Notes under the pieces: model-generated | The model's input: the letters and a program-made list of their open reading frames with translations, nothing else | The model's database searches: none | What the model was told of the DNA's origin: nothing | DNA from: Alphaproteobacteria bacterium | Lineage (GTDB): Bacteria; Pseudomonadota; Alphaproteobacteria; GCA-2731375 | Reading direction: 5' to 3' | Length of the DNA stretch: 18,091 nucleotides | Assembly: GCA_028281075.1 (NCBI GenBank) | Contig: JANQKO010000681.1 | Span: 1 to 18,091, forward strand | Made by a program: the position numbers and the translations under genes | In this document: positions 13,441-18,091 of the stretch, one piece after another | How the letters are laid out: each line of letters opens with the position of its first letter | How positions within the stretch are numbered: position 1 is the stretch's first letter

Positions 13441-13705
13441 CTTCGAGACGCGTCCCTTCTGGCCGCTCCTCAGAGCCTGTGAAGAAATGACTTCTGGCCC
13501 AAAGAAAGCCGTCATGCTGGCGCAGGCCAGCATCCAATGGCATTGCAATGTGTTCAAAAACAACAAACATGGATCCTGGCCTCCGCCAGGATGACAACCT
13601 GGGGGGCATCGGCGCGATTTCTTCACACACTCTCAGGATGAGATTTTAGTTTGATATAGATGCATGACCTAATGCTGAGGAGGTCGCGTAGCGGCCGTCT
13701 CGAAG
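13441..13705. repeat. Nested inverted-repeat element in the gene-free stretch before argB
   Basis: The 394 bases between the DUF2336 gene and argB contain no convincing gene but three inverted repeats, one inside another. The outer pair is CTTCGAGACG...CTCCTCAG at 13441-13473 with its diverged mirror at 13675-13705. The middle pair is 13469-13488 and 13617-13636 (17 of 20 matching, including a perfect TGTGAAGAAAT). The inner pair is GTCATGCTGGCG...ATCCA at 13511-13536 and its mirror at 13570-13595 (23 of 26). The outer and inner types resemble palindromic repeats dispersed through alphaproteobacterial genomes. The region also separates two convergent operons and may help end transcription. 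Bases 13352-13440 and 13706-13745 show nothing else. Confidence 0.75.
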
Positions 13706-13745
13706 CATGCGATATCGGGTCGCGGCGGCGCGAACACATCCCGGC

Positions 13746-14648
<903 letters not shown>

Positions 14649-14668
14649 GGCGGCGCCTTATAGCGCAG

Positions 14669-15325
14669 TCAGGCCCCGTCCGCCAGCGCCGCCAGCGCGG
14701 CCCGCAGTTGCGGAATGCCGGTGCCCTTGGCGGCGCTGGTGACGATGATCTCGGGATGCGCAGCGCCGTGGCGCGCGAGTTTCGCCGCCGTCGCCCCGAC
14801 CACCGTTTCCAGTGCCGGCGGCTTCACCTTGTCGGCCTTGGTCAGCACGGCCTGGTAGCTGACCGCCGCGGTGTCCAGCAGGTCCATCACCGCGTTGTCG
14901 GTGTCCTTGATGCCGTGGCGGGCGTCGAGCAGCAGGAAGGCGCGCCGGAGCTGCGGCCGGCCGCGCAGATAGTCGTGGATCAGCCGGGTCCAGCGGGCGA
15001 TGTCGGTCTTCGCCGCCCGGGCGTAGCCGTAGCCCGGCAGGTCGACCAGGTGCAGCCGGCTGTCGACGGCGAAGAAATTGATCTCGCGCGTGCGGCCCGG
15101 CGTGTGCGAGGTGCGGGCCAGCGCCTTGCGGCCGGTGACGGCGTTCAAGAGGCTGGACTTGCCGACGTTGGAGCGGCCGGCGAAAGCGATCTCGACCAGG
15201 TCGGACTCGGGCAACTGGTCGATGCGGGCGACGCCGGTGACGAAGTCGCAGGGCCGCGCGAACAGCAGCCGGCCACGCTCGATCGCGGCCACCGCCGCCT
15301 CGGCGTCGCTGGCCGGATCGGCCAC
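14669..15325 (-). CDS. engB: Ribosome biogenesis GTP-binding protein EngB/YihA/YsxC
   Basis: A 218-residue GTPase of the TrmE-Era-EngA-EngB class, essential for large ribosomal subunit assembly in studied bacteria. The nucleotide-binding motifs are in order: G1 GRSNVGKS (50-57), G2 around T79 (GRTREINFF), G3 DLPG (95-98) with the family mark LPGYGYA, G4 TKAD (162-165) and G5 TSA (196-198). Translation starts at a GTG placed directly after the yidC TAG with no spacer; GGAA about ten bases upstream, inside the yidC end, acts as ribosome binding site. The next in-frame ATG would delete the G1 motif, which supports the GTG. Confidence 0.94.
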   Translation of the reverse strand: MADPASDAEAAVAAIERGRLLFARPCDFVTGVARIDQLPESDLVEIAFAGRSNVGKSSLLNAVTGRKALARTSHTPGRTREINFFAVDSRLHLVDLPGYGYARAAKTDIARWTRLIHDYLRGRPQLRRAFLLLDARHGIKDTDNAVMDLLDTAAVSYQAVLTKADKVKPPALETVVGATAAKLARHGAAHPEIIVTSAAKGTGIPQLRAALAALADGA

Positions 15326-17068
15326 CTAGCTGTTTCCGATCGGCACGCCCATGCGTTTCATGATCACGTATTGCTGGGCCATGGACAGCAGGTTGTTCCA
15401 GGTCCAGTAGATCACCAGGCCGGCCGGGAACTGCGCCAGCAGGAAGGTGAACAGGATCGGCATGAGCAGGAAGACCTTGGCCTGCACCGGATCGGTCGGC
15501 TGCGGGTTCAGCTTCTGCTGGGCGAACATGCTGATGCCCATCAGCAGCGGCCAGATGCCGAGCATCAGGAAGTCCGGCGGCGACCAGGGGATCAGGCCGA
15601 ACAGGTTGAAGATCGTCGTCGGGTCGGGCGCCGACAGGTCCTGGATCCAGCCGTAGAACGGCGCGTGCCGCATCTCGATGGTGACGTAGAGCACCTTGTA
15701 GAGGGCGAAGAAGACCGGGATCTGGATCAGGATCGGCAGGCAGCCCGAGGCCGGGTTGACCTTCTCCTTCTTGTACAGCGCCATCAGCTCCTGGTTCATC
15801 TTCTGCCGGTCGTCGCCATACTTGTCGCGCAGCTTGGTCATCTCCGGTGCCAGCGCCTTCATCTTGCTCATCGCCTTGTAGGACTTGTTGGCGAGCGGGA
15901 AGAACACCAGCTTGACGCAGACCGTCAGCAGCAGGATGGCCAGGCCGAAATTGCCGATCAGCAGGTAGAAGTAGTGCAGGACGTGGAACAGCGGGATGGT
16001 CAGGAAGAAGAACCAGCCGAAGTCGACCGCGCGGTCGAACAGCGGGACGTCGTAGCGGTCGCGATAGCTGTCCAGCAGGTTGACGACCTTGGCGCCGGCG
16101 AACAGCCGGTTGACGACCTCGGCGCTGCCGCCGGCCGGCACGGTCTCCAGGTTTCTCAGATAGTCCGACTGGAACCGGTCGCCCTGCAGATAGCGGTGGG
16201 CGGCGGTGAACTCGCTGCCCTGGTCGGGCACCAGCGCCGTCAGCCAGTATTTGTCGGTGATGCCGATCCAGCCGTTCGGCGTCTTGTACTCGACGCTGCC
16301 GGCCTCCTGGACGTCGTCGTAATCGACCTCGTCCAGGGTCTCGTTCAGGACGCCGATCGGTCCCTCGTGCAGGATATAGAGCTGGAAGGTATCCGGCTGG
16401 CCGGTGCGCTGCACCAGGCCGAAGGGGTGCAGGCTGATGGACTGGTCCGAATTGTTCACGATGCGTTGGCGGATCGTGAACATGTAGTCCTTGTCCAGCT
16501 CGTAGACCCGGACGAAGCGCAGGCCGGCGCCATTGTCCCAGGTCAGCGTCACCGGCGTCTCCGGCGTCAGCACGTCGCGGTTCGCGGTCCAGACCGTATC
16601 GCCGTCGGGCAGCGCGACCTCGGTCTCGGCCGGCGCCACCCAGCCGAAGCGCGCGAAATAGGGCCTCTGGCTGCCGCGCGGCGACAGCAGCGTCACGTCG
16701 GGACTGTCGGGTGCCTGGCTGACCTTGTAGTCGTTCAGCGTCAGGTCGTCGATGCGGCCGTCGCGCAGCGAGATCGAGCCGCTGAGCCGCGGCGTCTCGA
16801 TGCGGATGCGCGGCACCTCGGCCAGCGCCGCGTCGCGGACGGCCGAGGGATCGGCGGTCGGCGGCATGCCGGGCACCGCCGGGGCGCCGGTGGGCGCGGT
16901 CGGCACCGGCACCGTGGCGTCGCCGGCCGGCGCCTGCGGCGTTCCGGCCTGCTGTTCGGTCGTGGGCGGCGGTGGCGGCACCAGCGACTGCTCGAAGAAC
17001 ATGGTCCAGCCGACCAGGATGGCGAGCGAGATCACGATCGCCATGATCAGGTTGCGTTGGTCGGCCAT
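15326..17068 (-). CDS. yidC: Membrane protein insertase YidC (Oxa1 family)
   Basis: The 580-residue insertase has the long Gram-negative form. An N-terminal membrane anchor (LIMAIVISLAILVGWTMFF, 7-25) leads into a Pro/Ala-rich linker (30-70) and a large periplasmic beta domain (about 85-335). The conserved five-helix core follows (about 345-570). In the core, K386 (TVCVKLVFFPLANKSY) stands where E. coli has the functional arginine in the hydrophilic groove, as usual in alphaproteobacteria. The signature FPAGLVIYWTWNNLLSMAQQ is at 547-566. YidC inserts membrane proteins alone or with SecYEG. The ATG at 17068 follows yidD by five bases, and AGGA lies just upstream. It abuts engB directly. Confidence 0.97.
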   Translation of the reverse strand: MADQRNLIMAIVISLAILVGWTMFFEQSLVPPPPPTTEQQAGTPQAPAGDATVPVPTAPTGAPAVPGMPPTADPSAVRDAALAEVPRIRIETPRLSGSISLRDGRIDDLTLNDYKVSQAPDSPDVTLLSPRGSQRPYFARFGWVAPAETEVALPDGDTVWTANRDVLTPETPVTLTWDNGAGLRFVRVYELDKDYMFTIRQRIVNNSDQSISLHPFGLVQRTGQPDTFQLYILHEGPIGVLNETLDEVDYDDVQEAGSVEYKTPNGWIGITDKYWLTALVPDQGSEFTAAHRYLQGDRFQSDYLRNLETVPAGGSAEVVNRLFAGAKVVNLLDSYRDRYDVPLFDRAVDFGWFFFLTIPLFHVLHYFYLLIGNFGLAILLLTVCVKLVFFPLANKSYKAMSKMKALAPEMTKLRDKYGDDRQKMNQELMALYKKEKVNPASGCLPILIQIPVFFALYKVLYVTIEMRHAPFYGWIQDLSAPDPTTIFNLFGLIPWSPPDFLMLGIWPLLMGISMFAQQKLNPQPTDPVQAKVFLLMPILFTFLLAQFPAGLVIYWTWNNLLSMAQQYVIMKRMGVPIGNS

Positions 17069-17073
17069 GCGTC

Positions 17074-17310
17074 CTACTCGGCAGTTTTGGCCGGCGGCAC
17101 CGGGTCGTAGCCCATGCCGCCGAAGGGATGACAGCGCCCCAGGCGGCGCAACGCGAGCCAGCCGCCGCGTGCCGCGCCGTGCCGGCGCAGCGCGTCGAGG
17201 GCGTAGTGGGAACAGCTCGGATGGTAGCGGCAGCGCCCGCCGAGATAAGGCGACAGCAGCAACTGATAGCCGCGGACCAGCAGCGTCAGAAGGCGCGCGA
17301 GGGGGCTCAT
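17074..17310 (-). CDS. yidD: Membrane protein insertion efficiency factor YidD
   Basis: A 78-residue basic protein with the YidD signature. An amphipathic N-terminus (LARLLTLLVRGYQLLLSPYLGG) is followed by CRYHPSCSHYALDALRRHG (C27, C33). The tail is C60-HPFGGMGYDPVP. In E. coli it assists insertion of membrane proteins, and its gene lies between rnpA and yidC in most proteobacteria, as here. It starts 12 bases after the rnpA stop; its own stop is five bases before the yidC ATG, so the three are tightly linked. Confidence 0.95.
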   Translation of the reverse strand: MSPLARLLTLLVRGYQLLLSPYLGGRCRYHPSCSHYALDALRRHGAARGGWLALRRLGRCHPFGGMGYDPVPPAKTAE

Positions 17311-17322
17311 CGGGTCATGGTC

Positions 17323-17739
17323 TCACGGCTGGCGGTCTGGGGCCGGACCGGCCTCGCCACCGGTGTCGGCCCGGCAGGCCCGGAGCCTGCGCAACGCCGT
17401 CTTCAGATCCTGCACCAGCGCCGGATACGGTCGTGACAGGGCGGCCCGCCGTCCGATGATTACATAATCGCGCCGCGGCGCGGCGCAATGCCCCATGACA
17501 TCGGCGGCGGCCGCGCGCAGCCGGCGGCGGGCGCGGTTGCGTTCGACCGCGTTGCCGACCTTCTTGCTGACGGTAAAGCCGAGCCGGAGGCTGTGTTGCA
17601 CCTGTTCGTCCTCTTCCAGCGCGCCCGTGGCCCACGGACGCATCTGCAAGACCAGGCCGGGAGTGATGAACCGGCGCTTGGTGCCGGCGACACGCAGGAA
17701 TTCCGCCCGCCGTTTCAGGCGGCCGACGGCGGCCGGCAT
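17323..17739 (-). CDS. rnpA: Ribonuclease P protein component
   Basis: The 138-residue basic protein is the protein subunit of RNase P, which with the M1-type RNA matures the 5' ends of tRNAs. The N-terminus GRLKRRAEFLRV and FITPGLVLQMRP lead to the core LRLGFTVSKKVGNAVERNRARRRLR. That core holds the RNR motif (66-75) and is the family hallmark. The C-terminal 20 residues, Gly/Asp-rich and ending APDRQP, are extra to the usual fold. The ATG at 17739 lies four bases after the rpmH stop, with no room for separate control, so it shares the rpmH transcript. Confidence 0.95.
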   Translation of the reverse strand: MPAAVGRLKRRAEFLRVAGTKRRFITPGLVLQMRPWATGALEEDEQVQHSLRLGFTVSKKVGNAVERNRARRRLRAAAADVMGHCAAPRRDYVIIGRRAALSRPYPALVQDLKTALRRLRACRADTGGEAGPAPDRQP

Positions 17740-17743
17740 GCGG

Positions 17744-17878
17744 TCAGGCCGAGAGGCGCTTGCGACCCTTGGCGCGGCGGTTGGCCACGATGCGGCGGCC
17801 GCCGACGGTCGCCATCCGGGCCCGGAAGCCGTGGCGCCGCTTGCGCACGAGTTTGCTCGGTTGATAGGTCCGTTTCAC
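17744..17878 (-). CDS. rpmH: 50S ribosomal protein L34
   Basis: The 44-residue L34 is recognised by KRTYQPSKLVRKRRHGFRAR and the tail ANRRAKGRKRLSA, a sequence nearly invariant in proteobacteria. The start is a GTG at 17878, eight bases after GGAG. In-frame upstream codons extending to a TTG at 17962 are rejected because they overlap the promoter and lack L34 likeness. It heads the rpmH-rnpA-yidD-yidC-engB-argB run, with its own promoter about 55 bases upstream. Confidence 0.96.
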   Translation of the reverse strand: MKRTYQPSKLVRKRRHGFRARMATVGGRRIVANRRAKGRKRLSA

Positions 17879-17933
17879 CGGTACGACTCCGTGGTTTCGA
17901 CCCCGGCCGCGAGGCGCCGAAATCAAGGCCCGC

Positions 17934-17962
17934 TGTATAAGCGCTCGCCGAAGCCGAGTCAA
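17934..17962 (-). promoter_or_regulatory. Sigma70-type promoter of the rpmH operon
   Basis: On the minus strand, TTGACT (17957-17962) is followed after exactly 17 bases by TATACA (17934-17939). Both hexamers match the consensus in five of six positions with optimal spacing. Transcription would start near 17927, giving an untranslated leader of about 49 bases before the rpmH GTG. This is the strongest promoter match found in the window, as expected for a ribosomal protein gene. Confidence 0.85.
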
Positions 17963-18091
17963 CGCCGCCCCGCGCCAGTCCCGGACCTGTCACGCTTGTC
18001 GCCCCGACCTTCACGTTTGCTTTATCGTCGCTGAAATCGGACGCTGAAATGCCTAATACATCTGGGTGGAAAGGGGACGGCCGCGCTGGTC

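Noticed and set aside
13397..13630. Short frames in the gene-free stretch before argB
   Set aside because: They consist of the inverted repeats and have no conserved sequence or good start.
14708..17110. 800-codon plus-strand open frame opposite engB and yidC
   Set aside because: It is the antisense shadow of two well-recognised genes in GC-rich DNA, with low-complexity Asp/Gln/Arg/Val-rich sequence and no domain.

Overview
This window looks like chromosomal DNA of a GC-rich (about 70% by eye) alphaproteobacterium, most plausibly of the Rhodospirillales type. The evidence is the gene order (dnaX-ybaB-recR; rpmH-rnpA-yidD-yidC-engB-argB; dapD-dapE), a DUF2336 protein, a perfect CtrA-type box, and alphaproteobacterial-style palindromic intergenic repeats. 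Most of the content is housekeeping. The assignment is by recognition of protein families, not by any database search.

Layout. 1-1582 (+): the 3' end of dnaX, then ybaB and recR (replication clamp loader, nucleoid-associated protein, recombinational repair), with a palindromic repeat between ybaB and recR. 1593-3191 (-): a small one-helix membrane protein, an AT-rich palindromic gap, and rmuC. 3341-5591 (+): def, fmt and truA, which covers N-formyl-Met metabolism at both ends of its cycle plus tRNA pseudouridylation. 5602-8263 (-): dapD, dapE and an unassigned five-helix membrane protein, for lysine/diaminopimelate synthesis.

8340-9540 is a low-GC accessory island with a Fic-domain protein and a small upstream partner, probably a toxin-antitoxin pair. 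9577-10257 (-) is a HAD-family pyrimidine 5'-nucleotidase-like gene. 10398-13351 (+) is a two-gene operon, a PAS/GAF-like/GGDEF diguanylate cyclase overlapping a DUF2336 gene, with a TTAA-N7-TTAA CtrA box upstream. 13352-13745 has no gene and holds a set of nested inverted repeats. 13746-17878 (-) is argB, engB, yidC, yidD, rnpA and rpmH, read from a clear sigma70-type promoter at about 17934-17962.

How it fits together. The right-hand minus-strand cluster supplies ribosome, RNase P and membrane-insertase functions, followed by arginine synthesis. From general knowledge of related genomes, argB, the HAD gene and dapD/dapE are often neighbours. Here that run is interrupted twice: by the Fic island and by the oppositely oriented cyclase/DUF2336 operon. 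These two modules are the most interesting parts of the window. Neither is a wholly new system on the sequence alone. The cyclase/DUF2336 pair with its CtrA box, and the Fic pair with a non-canonical inhibitory motif and an unclear fic start, deserve follow-up.
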